Shown: piece after piece, positions 36,839 to 45,251 of the stretch
How the letters are laid out: each line of letters opens with the position of its first letter
How positions within the stretch are numbered: the stretch's first letter is position 1
Origin: Solibacillus sp. FSL W7-1436
Lineage (GTDB): Bacteria; Bacillota; Bacilli; Bacillales_A; Planococcaceae
Direction of reading: 5' to 3'
NCBI RefSeq assembly: GCF_038007305.1
Contig: NZ_JBBOWV010000001.1
Location: forward strand, 2,532,501 to 2,596,500
Length of the DNA: 64,000 nucleotides
Program-made: the position numbers and the translations under genes
Notes under the pieces: model-generated
Databases searched by the model: none
Seen by the model: only the letters and a program-made list of their open reading frames with translations
What the model was told of the DNA's origin: nothing

Positions 36839-38131
36839 TTGCAGCTACAGTTATTAAAAACACATATTTTAAACTATGATTTAACAAACATTGACTGGCA
36901 GCACTATACACAAAAAGTAGAAGTACTCCATGATTACTTACATCGTGCGGATCATAATACTACCGGCTGGATGCATTCACCACTTGAAGGCCAGAATGCA
37001 CTATTTGCGCAGATTCATGAAGTTGCGACAGAAATTAAATTAAAGGCGGACATCCTTATAGTTGTGGGAATTGGCGGATCATATCTCGGTGCGCGGGCAG
37101 TACAGAATGCATTAACTCCCCATTTTATAGAACGAAAATCCGGCATTGAAGTCGTATATGTCGGTCAAAATATAAGTGGTGCTTATGTTCAAGGATTAAT
37201 CGACTATATAAAAGATAAGCGTGTCTATGTCAATGTGATTTCAAAATCAGGTGGAACGATGGAGCCTGCATTAGCCTTCCGTGTTTTCCGTCAATACATG
37301 GAAGACAAGTACGGTGTAGAGGCAAAGAATCGTATTATCGTTACTACGGATGCCGAGACTGGTATACTGCGTGAGATTGGCCATAATTCCGGCTATCGTC
37401 AATTTGAAATCCCTTCTAATGTCGGTGGTCGTTACTCGGTATTAACACCTGTAGGATTATTGCCGCTTGCTGTAGCTGGTATTGATATTGACGCATTAAT
37501 GAGCGGTGCCAAATCTGCCGCAACGGAATTTTCAGCATCTCATTTGGAAGACAATGAGGCGTATCGTTATGCCGTATTACGTCATGCATTGCATACACAA
37601 GGGTATAAAGTAGAACTGCTTGCTTCGTTTGAACCTGCCCTAAAACGTTTCCATGAATGGTGGATGCAGCTTTTTGGCGAAAGCGAAGGAAAAGAGGCGA
37701 AAGGGTTATTCCCGACATCGGCCAATTTTTCTACTGACTTGCATTCGATTGGTCAATTTATTCAAGAAGGCAGTCCGATTTTATTCGAGACATTGCTTCA
37801 CTTTAAAGAATTGGCTGTCGATTTTAAAGTGCCGTTTGATGCACGTGATGAAGATGGACTGAACTATTTAGCCGGTCGTACATTTAACGAAATCAATGCA
37901 GTTTCCAAACAAGGGACAGCGTTGGCCCACTCGGAAGGCGGGGTGCCTGTCATTCAGTTGGAACTTGATAGATTAGATGAATATCATTTAGGTTATTTAA
38001 TATTCTTCTTTATGAAAGCATGTGCGATGAGTGCGCTGTTACTGGAGGTCAATCCATTTGACCAGCCGGGTGTAGAAGCATATAAGAAAAAGATAATGGA
38101 ACTTTTAAAGCAAGAGAAGGTGTCGAAGTGA
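36839..38131 (+). CDS. pgi: Glucose-6-phosphate isomerase
   Basis: 430 residues from TTG 36839, 6 bases after GGAGG; a 54-base in-frame extension upstream contains the ribosome site and is not used. Active-site motifs are GIGGSYLGARA, SKSGGTMEPALAFR, GGRYSVLTPVG and the late EGGVPV. Interconverts glucose- and fructose-6-phosphate, linking glycolysis to UDP-GlcNAc and hexose-1-phosphate synthesis. The stop overlaps the GTG of the phosphomutase, so the two are translationally coupled. Placement next to glycan genes suggests precursor supply. Confidence 0.96.
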   Translation: MQLQLLKTHILNYDLTNIDWQHYTQKVEVLHDYLHRADHNTTGWMHSPLEGQNALFAQIHEVATEIKLKADILIVVGIGGSYLGARAVQNALTPHFIERKSGIEVVYVGQNISGAYVQGLIDYIKDKRVYVNVISKSGGTMEPALAFRVFRQYMEDKYGVEAKNRIIVTTDAETGILREIGHNSGYRQFEIPSNVGGRYSVLTPVGLLPLAVAGIDIDALMSGAKSAATEFSASHLEDNEAYRYAVLRHALHTQGYKVELLASFEPALKRFHEWWMQLFGESEGKEAKGLFPTSANFSTDLHSIGQFIQEGSPILFETLLHFKELAVDFKVPFDARDEDGLNYLAGRTFNEINAVSKQGTALAHSEGGVPVIQLELDRLDEYHLGYLIFFFMKACAMSALLLEVNPFDQPGVEAYKKKIMELLKQEKVSK

Positions 38132-39807
38132 TTACAGTTAAAACTCAGTTTGAACAATGGGCAGCAGCCCAGCTACCAGAATACTTAAAACAAGAGTTAG
38201 ATGAAATTCGTACGGATGAACGATTAGTAGAAGATCATTTCTATCAAAATGTGAAATTCGGTACGGGCGGTATGCGTGGGGTACTCGGTGTTGGTACGAA
38301 TCGCATGAACATTTTTACAGTACGCCGTGCAGCAGCAGGACTTGCCCAGTATGTATGTGAGGGCGGCGAAGAAGCGAAGACAAGAGGGGTTGTCATCGCT
38401 TATGATACACGTCATTTCTCTAAGGAATTCGCAGTTGAAACCGCAAAAGTTTTAGGTGCTTACGGTGTGCATAGCTATGTGTTCAGTGAATCACGTCCGA
38501 CACCTGAACTATCTTTTGCCGTTCGTTATTTATACGCCTATGCGGGTGTTGTCATTACGGCAAGCCATAATCCGAAACAGTATAACGGTTTTAAAGTGTA
38601 CGGTGCAGACGGAGCACAGCTTGTACCTGTAGGAGCAGATGCGATAGTTTCTTATATGGATAAAATTGAAGATATTTTTGCGATTGAAACAGCGGAGTTT
38701 GAACAGTATGGTCAATATATTTTAGAAAAGATTGATCAGGCATATCAATTGAGTCTGCTTCAATTAAAAGAACAGCCTGTGAAAAGCAATATGAAACTTG
38801 TTTACACAGCACTTCACGGGGCGGGATTAGTGCCTGTATGTGAAGGGTTAAAAGCATTTGGTTTTGATGAAGTACATGTCGTTGAAGAACAAGCTATTCA
38901 AGATGGAGCGTTTCCGACAGTTCCTTATCCGAATCCGGAAGAGGCAGCGGCATTTGAAATGGCAATGGAGTTAGGTCATCAAGTAGGTGCAGACTTACTG
39001 CTCGCAACTGATCCGGATGCAGACCGTCTTGGCGTTGCAGTTAAAGACGGCCAATCGTATGAACTTCTGACTGGTAATCAGCTAGGGGCGTTACTGTTAA
39101 ACTATATTTTACAAACAAAGCAAAGTAACGGAACACTACCTGAAAACGGAGTTATGATTAAAACGATTGTCACATCTGAATTAGGTGCGAAGATTGCTGC
39201 TCATTACGGTGTGGAGACAGTTAATACGTTAACTGGTTTTAAATACATTGCCGAAAAAATCGCAGAATATGAACAGTCAGGTGCGTATAAATATTTATTC
39301 GGCTATGAAGAAAGCTACGGCTATTTAATCGAACCATTCGTACGTGATAAAGACGCGGTGCAAGTGGCGTTAAAAGTAGCGGAAATGGCAAGCTTCTATG
39401 AGTCACAAGGTAAGACATTGCTTGATGCCTTAGAAGATGTGTACAAACTGTTTGGCTATTACAAAGAAGCACTCATATCTAAGGTTTTTGAAGGTAAATC
39501 GGGTCAGGAGGAAATGGCCATGCTGTTAGATACGGTTCGCCAAAACCCGCCAGCTGAAATTGCAGGCAATAAAGTTGTTCTATACGAAGATTATTTAACA
39601 GCGACGGCAACTGCAATTACAGGTGACAAGCTACCGATCGATTTACCAAACGAAAATGTACTGAAATTTATACTGGAAGACGAATCGTGGATCGCTATCC
39701 GCCCATCCGGAACTGAACCGAAATGTAAATACTATTTTGGTGTGACGGGGGAAAGTGAGAGTCAAGCTTCAGAACGATTGGAACAATTGAAATTGAGTTT
39801 TATATAG
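38128..39807 (+). CDS. pgcA: Alpha-phosphoglucomutase/phosphomannomutase (PgcA-like)
   Basis: 559 residues. TASHNPKQYNGFKVY contains the phosphoserine, DPDADRLG the Mg site, GYEESYGYL the sugar-binding loop and RPSGTEPKCKYY the phosphate-binding loop. Interconverts glucose-6- and glucose-1-phosphate, the substrate of RmlA and of UDP-glucose synthesis. GTG 38128 overlaps the pgi stop. In Bacillus PgcA affects cell division through UDP-glucose, which is family knowledge and not shown here. Confidence 0.95.
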   Translation: MITVKTQFEQWAAAQLPEYLKQELDEIRTDERLVEDHFYQNVKFGTGGMRGVLGVGTNRMNIFTVRRAAAGLAQYVCEGGEEAKTRGVVIAYDTRHFSKEFAVETAKVLGAYGVHSYVFSESRPTPELSFAVRYLYAYAGVVITASHNPKQYNGFKVYGADGAQLVPVGADAIVSYMDKIEDIFAIETAEFEQYGQYILEKIDQAYQLSLLQLKEQPVKSNMKLVYTALHGAGLVPVCEGLKAFGFDEVHVVEEQAIQDGAFPTVPYPNPEEAAAFEMAMELGHQVGADLLLATDPDADRLGVAVKDGQSYELLTGNQLGALLLNYILQTKQSNGTLPENGVMIKTIVTSELGAKIAAHYGVETVNTLTGFKYIAEKIAEYEQSGAYKYLFGYEESYGYLIEPFVRDKDAVQVALKVAEMASFYESQGKTLLDALEDVYKLFGYYKEALISKVFEGKSGQEEMAMLLDTVRQNPPAEIAGNKVVLYEDYLTATATAITGDKLPIDLPNENVLKFILEDESWIAIRPSGTEPKCKYYFGVTGESESQASERLEQLKLSFI

Positions 39808-39812
39808 AAGAT

Positions 39813-39851
39813 AAAAAGGCTTTTAGAATGAAATATTCTAAATGCCTTTTT
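39813..39851 (+). terminator. Terminator after pgcA
   Basis: AAAAAGGC-TTTTAGAAT pairs with ATTCTAAA-TGCCTTTTT (one bulge), and T residues end the right arm. The following 39852-40127 spacer is AT-rich with no other feature I can support. Confidence 0.9.
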
Positions 39852-40127
39852 GCATTTTAATAGAAGAAAAACTTGAATCCTAGGTATATATTTAAAGTTT
39901 CGAGACTATACTATTAGAAAGATATTTATAGAATCTATTTACTGTACCAAAATAGTTGAGAATCAAAAAAACGTCAGTCAGCCTATCTGATACAACTTTA
40001 TCAAACATATTTCACCTTTAAATACAGCCAATGCCACTCTATTATTCACAGCTAAAACTTCATTAATTACCTTAATCACAATCAATTAATTACGTGAAAA
40101 AATAATAGAAGGAGCTGTGATTCATCT

Positions 40128-41039
40128 ATGCAAATTCCTGCACAGGCAAAACGCTATGCATTCACACAAGTCGCAAAGTTATCCCCGATTGCCGCAAGTA
40201 AATTATTATACTGGAACAGGTTCAAAACCCGTTTAAACCTGGAAAATCCAAAAACCTTTAATGAAAAATTAATGTGGCTCAAACTATTTGAAGATGTTGA
40301 GTTCAAAAGAAGATTTACAGACAAAGTGAAGGCACGTGAATATATGATCACAGTCGGCTATAACTATTTACTGCCGCCACTAATCGGTATTTTTGATGAG
40401 GTTGAGGATATTATTTTCGAGCAACTGCCGAGAAAATTTGTGCTGAAATGCTCGCATGGCGATGGCATGACAATTGTTTGCGAGAATAAACGGGAAATGG
40501 ATTACCGGGAAACAAGACAGCAATTAGCGGAAATGGTGGCAACGGATTATTCGCTTAGATATGCTGAGCCTCACTATGCGTCAATTCTTCCTAGAATTAT
40601 TATCGAACGTTTTATTGAATCACCTACTGGCAATGAGATACAAGACTACAACATTCATTGTTTCCATGGGGTGCCGAAGATTATCGAATCTACTTTCCAC
40701 CGTTATACACCGAAAGAGCAAACGCTCATGATGACACCGGATTGGTTTAATACGAATTATATAAAGAAAAAGTACCCGTTTGATGAAGGAAAATTAAAGC
40801 CAACGCTGCTTGAAGAACTGCTCGCCATTGCGAAGAAGCTGAGCAAGCCGTTTATGTATGTACGAATCGATTTAAAGGTAGTAGATGAGAAAGTTTACTT
40901 TAACAACTTTACATTCACTCCGGACGCTTGTTTAAATAACCAAATTCAAGACGATGATAGTTTGAAGCTTGGACAATGGCTTGATTTGGATATAGAAAAA
41001 TCAAGGCATCCAGTTACTGTAGCCCGTTCCAAATATTAA
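40128..41039 (+). CDS. TupA-like ATP-grasp protein
   Basis: 303 residues matching the TupA-like ATP-grasp family, first linked to teichuronopeptide synthesis in alkaliphilic Bacillus. Readable features are NPKTFNEKLMWLKLF near residue 40, KFVLKCSHGDGMTIVC at about 105-120 (nucleotide-binding lysine), a central PRIIIERFIE, and a late MYVRIDLKVVDEKVYFNNFTFTP that supplies metal ligands. The last motif usually reads E-F-T; the Asn-Asn pair here may be a variation. It probably adds an amino acid or acts on a glycan acceptor. It precedes a GT2 by 27 bp. Confidence 0.83.
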   Translation: MQIPAQAKRYAFTQVAKLSPIAASKLLYWNRFKTRLNLENPKTFNEKLMWLKLFEDVEFKRRFTDKVKAREYMITVGYNYLLPPLIGIFDEVEDIIFEQLPRKFVLKCSHGDGMTIVCENKREMDYRETRQQLAEMVATDYSLRYAEPHYASILPRIIIERFIESPTGNEIQDYNIHCFHGVPKIIESTFHRYTPKEQTLMMTPDWFNTNYIKKKYPFDEGKLKPTLLEELLAIAKKLSKPFMYVRIDLKVVDEKVYFNNFTFTPDACLNNQIQDDDSLKLGQWLDLDIEKSRHPVTVARSKY

Positions 41040-41066
41040 TCACTTTTACTGTTTAGGAGGATTTCT

Positions 41067-42020
41067 ATGATACCGATTGTGTCTATTATTGTGGCAACAC
41101 ATAATGTTGAATATTCGATAAGAGAATGTCTGAAAAGCCTGCAGCAGCAAACATTGCAAGAAATCGAAGTGCTGATTATGAACAATGGTTCTTCTAAAGG
41201 AACGGCTCTTATTTGTGAAGAGTTTGTCAGTGAAGATGAGCGTTTTAGTTTATTTAACGCGCAAAACCTTACGTTAAGTGAAGCGCGCAATTACGGAATG
41301 CAGGAAGCTGCCGGGAAATATATTGCGTTCGTTGATGGGCATGATTTTGTGGAAAGTACGATGTATGAGAAGCTTGTGCAGCGGGCTGAGCAGAAGCATG
41401 CGGACCTCGTACTGTGCGGCTATACGAAATACTGGCCGGAAACGGAACGCAAAAAACAGGTGAAGGTCAATGAAGCCTTATTAACCAAACCGAACCCTGT
41501 CAATTATTATCTGACAAAGCATAATGAGGCTTATATTGTGCCATGGAATAAGCTTTTTTTACGTTCCATCATTATGGGGGAGCGTTTATATTTTGATAAC
41601 CATCCATTTTTTGAGGATGTCGGTTTTATCGCACAATACTTATCATTTGCGAAAAAGATTGCCATTGTCAATGAACCACAGTATAACTTTGTGCAATATG
41701 AGGATATGCTGATGAAAAATTACAGTCCGTCGATTGCCCATTCCCATGCGCAAACGTATGCCCAATTGAAACAGTTTTTTGATAAAAGGCAGTACCGCAA
41801 TGTGATGGAAGGGTTAAATTTACGACTGTATATTCACCGTTATCATCATGTGTTATTAACGACATCAAACACACGGCAAGTGAAATCGCTGGAGCGTCAA
41901 ATTATCCGGGAAAGCAAAAACTTTTCTCAGCTCCCGTGGAATTTGCGTATGATGAAGCCGTTAGTGAAAATGAGGGTCTACCCGACATTTTTCCGGTTGG
42001 TTCATAAAGTAAAGGCTTAA
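41067..42020 (+). CDS. GT2 glycosyltransferase
   Basis: 317 residues, ATG 41067 after TAGGAGG. IVSIIVATHNVEYSIRECL, LIMNNGSSKGTALICEEF, LSEARNYGMQ and AFVDGHDFVE form a family 2 core. Two usually acidic positions are changed: NNGS for the UDP-binding NDGS, and VDGHDF for the metal-binding D-x-D (DSDDW in the paralogues). The enzyme may therefore have altered metal or donor use, or reduced activity. Codon use is like the flanking housekeeping genes, unlike the AT-rich GT2 genes at 25-28 kb. Confidence 0.85.
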   Translation: MIPIVSIIVATHNVEYSIRECLKSLQQQTLQEIEVLIMNNGSSKGTALICEEFVSEDERFSLFNAQNLTLSEARNYGMQEAAGKYIAFVDGHDFVESTMYEKLVQRAEQKHADLVLCGYTKYWPETERKKQVKVNEALLTKPNPVNYYLTKHNEAYIVPWNKLFLRSIIMGERLYFDNHPFFEDVGFIAQYLSFAKKIAIVNEPQYNFVQYEDMLMKNYSPSIAHSHAQTYAQLKQFFDKRQYRNVMEGLNLRLYIHRYHHVLLTTSNTRQVKSLERQIIRESKNFSQLPWNLRMMKPLVKMRVYPTFFRLVHKVKA

Positions 42021-42070
42021 AACTCATTACTATACAAGTAAAATTCGAAGCTCGATAAGGGGGAATATTT

Positions 42071-42805
42071 GTGATATTAGTCGTTGGTGGAGCGGGCTTT
42101 GTTGGAAGCCATGTCGTAAATTTATTACTGAAAAAAGGGCCGGTCGTTGTGTATGATAATCTATCCACAGGACACCGGGGCGCAGTCGATGAGCGGGCCA
42201 TTTTTATCGAAGGCGAATTATCGGACCAGCAGCGGTTAACGCAAATATTTACGTTGTTTCCGGTTCATACGGTGATCCATTTTGCCGCATCGGACTCGGT
42301 CAACGAGGCAATGGGGAATCCTGAATATTACTATGAAAATAATGTCGGTGGTACATTGGCGCTATTGAAAGTTATGCGGGCATGCCGAGTGCGGAATATT
42401 ATGCTCTCTACAGCCGTGGTGGCAAGTTCAGAAAACAATGAGCTTTTACAAGGGCAGAAATGTATGATTGAACAGATGCTTGAAGCTTATACGAAAGCTT
42501 ATCATATGAATGGTAGCGTTCTCCGTTATTGTAAGAGCAACAGTGTACAGGCATCGGCCATTGGAAATCCGGAAGCTGCGATTGATGGGACAGTTAACCG
42601 TGGTTTTAAAAATGTGAGCGATGTAGCGAATGCGCATGTAATGGCACTTGAAGCGTTGGAGCGGGAGGAGCCGGCATTCAGAATGTACGATCTGTCTGCG
42701 GATAGTTTAAAAAATTCAAAGTTGAATGATGGCTGGCAAGCTGATCGAAATGTACATGAAATGATTGAAGATGCCTGGACTTGGCATGAAAACTCAAAAT
42801 GTTAG
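42071..42805 (+). CDS. Degenerate, shortened GalE-like SDR protein
   Basis: 244 residues against about 330 for GalE. The NAD-binding end is intact (VVGGAGFVGSHVV, 4-16) and VIHFAASDSVNEA matches. The catalytic stretch does not: where galE at 35526 has NPYGETKAMSE, this has LLQGQKCMIEQ, so the Tyr is lost while the Lys remains. SSSATVYG is replaced by STAVVASS. The substrate-binding C-terminal lobe is shortened. It still has an uninterrupted frame and GGGGG ribosome site at GTG 42071, so it is expressed or recently decayed. It is probably not an active epimerase. Confidence 0.78.
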   Translation: MILVVGGAGFVGSHVVNLLLKKGPVVVYDNLSTGHRGAVDERAIFIEGELSDQQRLTQIFTLFPVHTVIHFAASDSVNEAMGNPEYYYENNVGGTLALLKVMRACRVRNIMLSTAVVASSENNELLQGQKCMIEQMLEAYTKAYHMNGSVLRYCKSNSVQASAIGNPEAAIDGTVNRGFKNVSDVANAHVMALEALEREEPAFRMYDLSADSLKNSKLNDGWQADRNVHEMIEDAWTWHENSKC

Positions 42806-42910
42806 CGCAGTACTCTGTTACAATTCAGTTTGTAGCAGTTTTTTTGCGTCCAATGTGGAAACAGTGGTAAAATGGACAGATGTTGAGCACAGAAAGAGTG
42901 GTTTTTAAAA

Positions 42911-43708
42911 ATGAAAGTATTATTTATAGGCGATATCGTCGGTTCAATTGGTCGCGATGCGGTAGAACAGTATTTGCCTCGATTGAAGAAAAAATATAAT
43001 TTGGATGTAGTTATTGCAAACGGTGAAAATGCTGCAGCAGGGCGTGGTATTACACGGGCGATCTACAACGATTTACTGCAAATGGGCGTCGATGTCATTA
43101 CAATGGGCAACCATACTTGGGACAACAAAGACATTTTTGATTTTATCGATGATGCCGATTACTTAGTGCGTCCGGCAAACTTTTCAAAAGATGCGCCAGG
43201 TCGCGGCATGACACAAGTATCGAAAAACGGTGTAACAATTTCGGTTATTAATTTGCACGGCCGCGTATTTTTACCGCCGCATGAAGATCCGTTTGCGATG
43301 GCAGTCGAAATGGTCGAAGAAGCGAAAAAAACATCGCCAATCGTCTTTGTTGATTTCCATGCGGAAGCAACGAGTGAAAAAATCGCATTAAGCTGGCATC
43401 TGGACGGCAAAGCATCTGTCGTTGTCGGAACACATACGCATGTACAGACAGCAGACAACCGTATTTACCCGGGCGGCACCGCATATATTACGGACGTAGG
43501 TATGACAGGTCCATACGATGAAATTTTAGGTATGGGAAAAGACAATGTCATCTATAAATTCCTGACAAATATGCCGGCACGCTATGAAGTACCGAAAAAA
43601 GGCCGCGCTGTATTAAGTGCCTTCTTCATAGAAATTGACGACAAAACTGGTAAAGCAATTCGCCAGGAACGCGTACTCATTAATGAAGATAACCCGTTTC
43701 AAGCATAA
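42911..43708 (+). CDS. ymdB: YmdB-family metallophosphoesterase
   Basis: 265 residues. Calcineurin-like metal-site motifs are all visible: FIGDIVGSIGRDA, ANGENAAAGRGI, TMGNHTWDN, VDFHAEATSEK and GTHTHVQTAD. B. subtilis YmdB is a 2',3'-cAMP phosphodiesterase needed for the switch between motility and biofilm matrix expression, and it sits between rny and spoVS. Here ymdB is separated from both neighbours by surface-glycan genes. ATG 42911 has a weak site (AGAGTGG). Followed by a terminator and the family C repeat array. Confidence 0.95.
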   Translation: MKVLFIGDIVGSIGRDAVEQYLPRLKKKYNLDVVIANGENAAAGRGITRAIYNDLLQMGVDVITMGNHTWDNKDIFDFIDDADYLVRPANFSKDAPGRGMTQVSKNGVTISVINLHGRVFLPPHEDPFAMAVEMVEEAKKTSPIVFVDFHAEATSEKIALSWHLDGKASVVVGTHTHVQTADNRIYPGGTAYITDVGMTGPYDEILGMGKDNVIYKFLTNMPARYEVPKKGRAVLSAFFIEIDDKTGKAIRQERVLINEDNPFQA

Positions 43709-43717
43709 GTAAATAAG

Positions 43718-43777
43718 ACACCTATTACTGAAAATGAGAGGAGGTTGCCTTTTGTATTCTGTAATAGGTGTTTTTTA
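43718..43777 (+). terminator. Terminator after ymdB
   Basis: ACACCTATTAC and GTAATAGGTGT form a perfect 11-bp stem across a 32-base loop, followed by TTTTTT. Confidence 0.8.
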
Positions 43778-43817
43778 GTATTTCAAACTTAGTAAAGATG
43801 TAGTTTCTAGTGAATTT

Positions 43818-43940
43818 GAGGATTAGCAGTATCAAATTGAGGAATATAAATAAAAATTGAGGATTATACAAGAGTAAGTGAGGAATATTCAGACCAGATT
43901 GAGGATTATCCTTTGAATAATGAGGAATATATTCTGCACT
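43818..43940 (+). repeat. 21-bp-period array, core GAGGAWTA (family C)
   Basis: Six cores start at 43818, 43839, 43859, 43880, 43901 and 43922 (steps 21, 20, 21, 21, 21). They alternate strictly between GAGGATTA and GAGGAATA; bases between cores are unrelated. It fills part of the 43709-44187 spacer after the ymdB terminator. The remaining 43941-44160 stretch shows no gene or clear element. Confidence 0.8.
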
Positions 43941-44187
43941 AAATAGGGTCTTGCAGCATTTTTGAATTTAAATATTAACCAGTGCAAATAAAGAATAGAA
44001 TCACTCCTAGTGAAGATTAAATTTGCATCCCTTCCCACAAACCTGTAAAATCGGTTGAATATTTAGGGATAGATAATAGCATTCTCAACGAAATTAGAAT
44101 AAAATGGAAAATACGTGGAAATAATTAAAGTGAAGTGAAACTTCGGATTGAAACCGACGTTCTTAATAAAGAGGTGGAAAAACAAAA

Positions 44188-44688
44188 ATGAGAAAAATAC
44201 TCGCTTGGCTGATTGTGATACTGTGGATGATGCTCATTTTTTACTTTTCACAGCAACCAGTATTCGATTCACGAGATTTAAGTTCAAATATTACAACACA
44301 ATTAATAGAGATTGTTGAAAAAGTGACACCGCTGGAAAATGTGGAGAAAAAACAAGTGCATCACCTTGTCCGGAAATACGCGCATTTCACAATCTACTTT
44401 TTCCTGGGGATTTTTGCACTGCTGGCACTAAAACTAACAGGATTAAAGCATTCCCTTAGTGCGATAATCGCACTCGTCCTCTGTATGATTTACGCGGTTA
44501 CCGACGAATACCATCAGCTGTTTGTTGAAGGCAGAGGGGCTCAACTGAAAGATATTTTTATCGATTGGGCCGGGGCTGCGACAGGAATTACAGTGGCGAC
44601 GCTTCTTGGTTTGATTGGAAAAACGGGCAAGCCACGTTCGGAAAATAGAAAAACCAGCTCCAGGTATAAAGTAAGCGAACATTCATAA
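44188..44688 (+). CDS. VanZ-like membrane protein
   Basis: 166 residues with four predicted transmembrane helices (about 5-22, 70-90, 95-112, 125-145). It has the VanZ-family motifs FYFSQQP near the start, RKYAHFTIYFFLG in the middle and TDEYHQLFVEGRGAQLKDIFID. The name comes from the accessory teicoplanin-resistance gene, but most members have no known role. ATG 44188 follows AGAGGTGG. No glycopeptide-resistance genes are nearby, so no resistance should be read into it. Confidence 0.87.
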   Translation: MRKILAWLIVILWMMLIFYFSQQPVFDSRDLSSNITTQLIEIVEKVTPLENVEKKQVHHLVRKYAHFTIYFFLGIFALLALKLTGLKHSLSAIIALVLCMIYAVTDEYHQLFVEGRGAQLKDIFIDWAGAATGITVATLLGLIGKTGKPRSENRKTSSRYKVSEHS

Positions 44689-44786
44689 ATTATTACCAGG
44701 AAATCAATAAAATGCAGGAATAGCTCCCTATCTTTAAGAATATGTATATGTATAAACATATTAGAAGTAGAGAACGAAGGGAGCAC

Positions 44787-44870
44787 ATGATGAAAGAGCG
44801 ATGGAAATGGGGGATTATCATCGTGATTGGTTTTTGCATCGTATCGCTGATCATCTCGCTCAATAGTTAA
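44787..44870 (+). CDS. Small membrane peptide, 27 residues
   Basis: ATG 44787 (with an adjacent in-frame ATG 44790) lies 5 bases after GAAGGGAG, a strong ribosome site. The peptide begins MMKERWKWG and continues with a single hydrophobic helix (residues 10-24) ending in LNS before TAA. The charge pattern, with a positive cytosolic end, fits a one-helix membrane protein. A terminator ends 104 bases later. I do not recognise a family. It lies between the VanZ-like gene and the second glycan gene set. Confidence 0.6.
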   Translation: MMKERWKWGIIIVIGFCIVSLIISLNS

Positions 44871-45251
44871 TGTATAAGCACAGCAATAGAACTAAATATA
44901 CGGGTCTTAGGAGCCGTTTTGATAACCCAAGAGAGTCGAACCTTGTCGAATGCAAGGTTTTACTCTCTTTTTTTGGGGAAAACTGAATAGTTTTGAGTAA
45001 TCTGTGATATGATAATTAGACTATACATTTGGGTAATGATGTCAAAAATAAGAAATTAATAAAGTTGTATAGTTCTAATTTATCTATATCACATAAGAAA
45101 GGAGACTATTTAAGTATTTTGTGACCATATAAGAGAATTTATGGTAAGGTTTGAAGTTTTGATAGGTTTTAATGACTAATACCTTGAAATGCCAAGTATT
45201 CTAGGCGTTTTATTGCACATTTTTATTGTTAAGTCGGGGGAGGATTAAGAT
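44871..45251. other. Spacer without a recognisable gene
   Basis: 381 bp between the small membrane peptide and the second dehydratase gene. It holds the terminator at 44930-44974, preceded by a possible ACGG/CCGT helix near 44900-44919. After that it is AT-rich leader sequence with AGAAAGGAGA near 45098, which leads into no usable frame. Confidence 0.5.
44930..44974 (+). terminator. Terminator after the small membrane peptide gene
   Basis: AGAGAGT / ACTCTCT encloses a second stem AACCTTG / CAAGGTT and runs into TTTTTTT. Confidence 0.9.

Noticed and set aside
44188-44688. Glycopeptide resistance gene
   Set aside because: VanZ-family proteins are common and mostly unrelated to resistance; no vanH, vanA or vanX genes are nearby.
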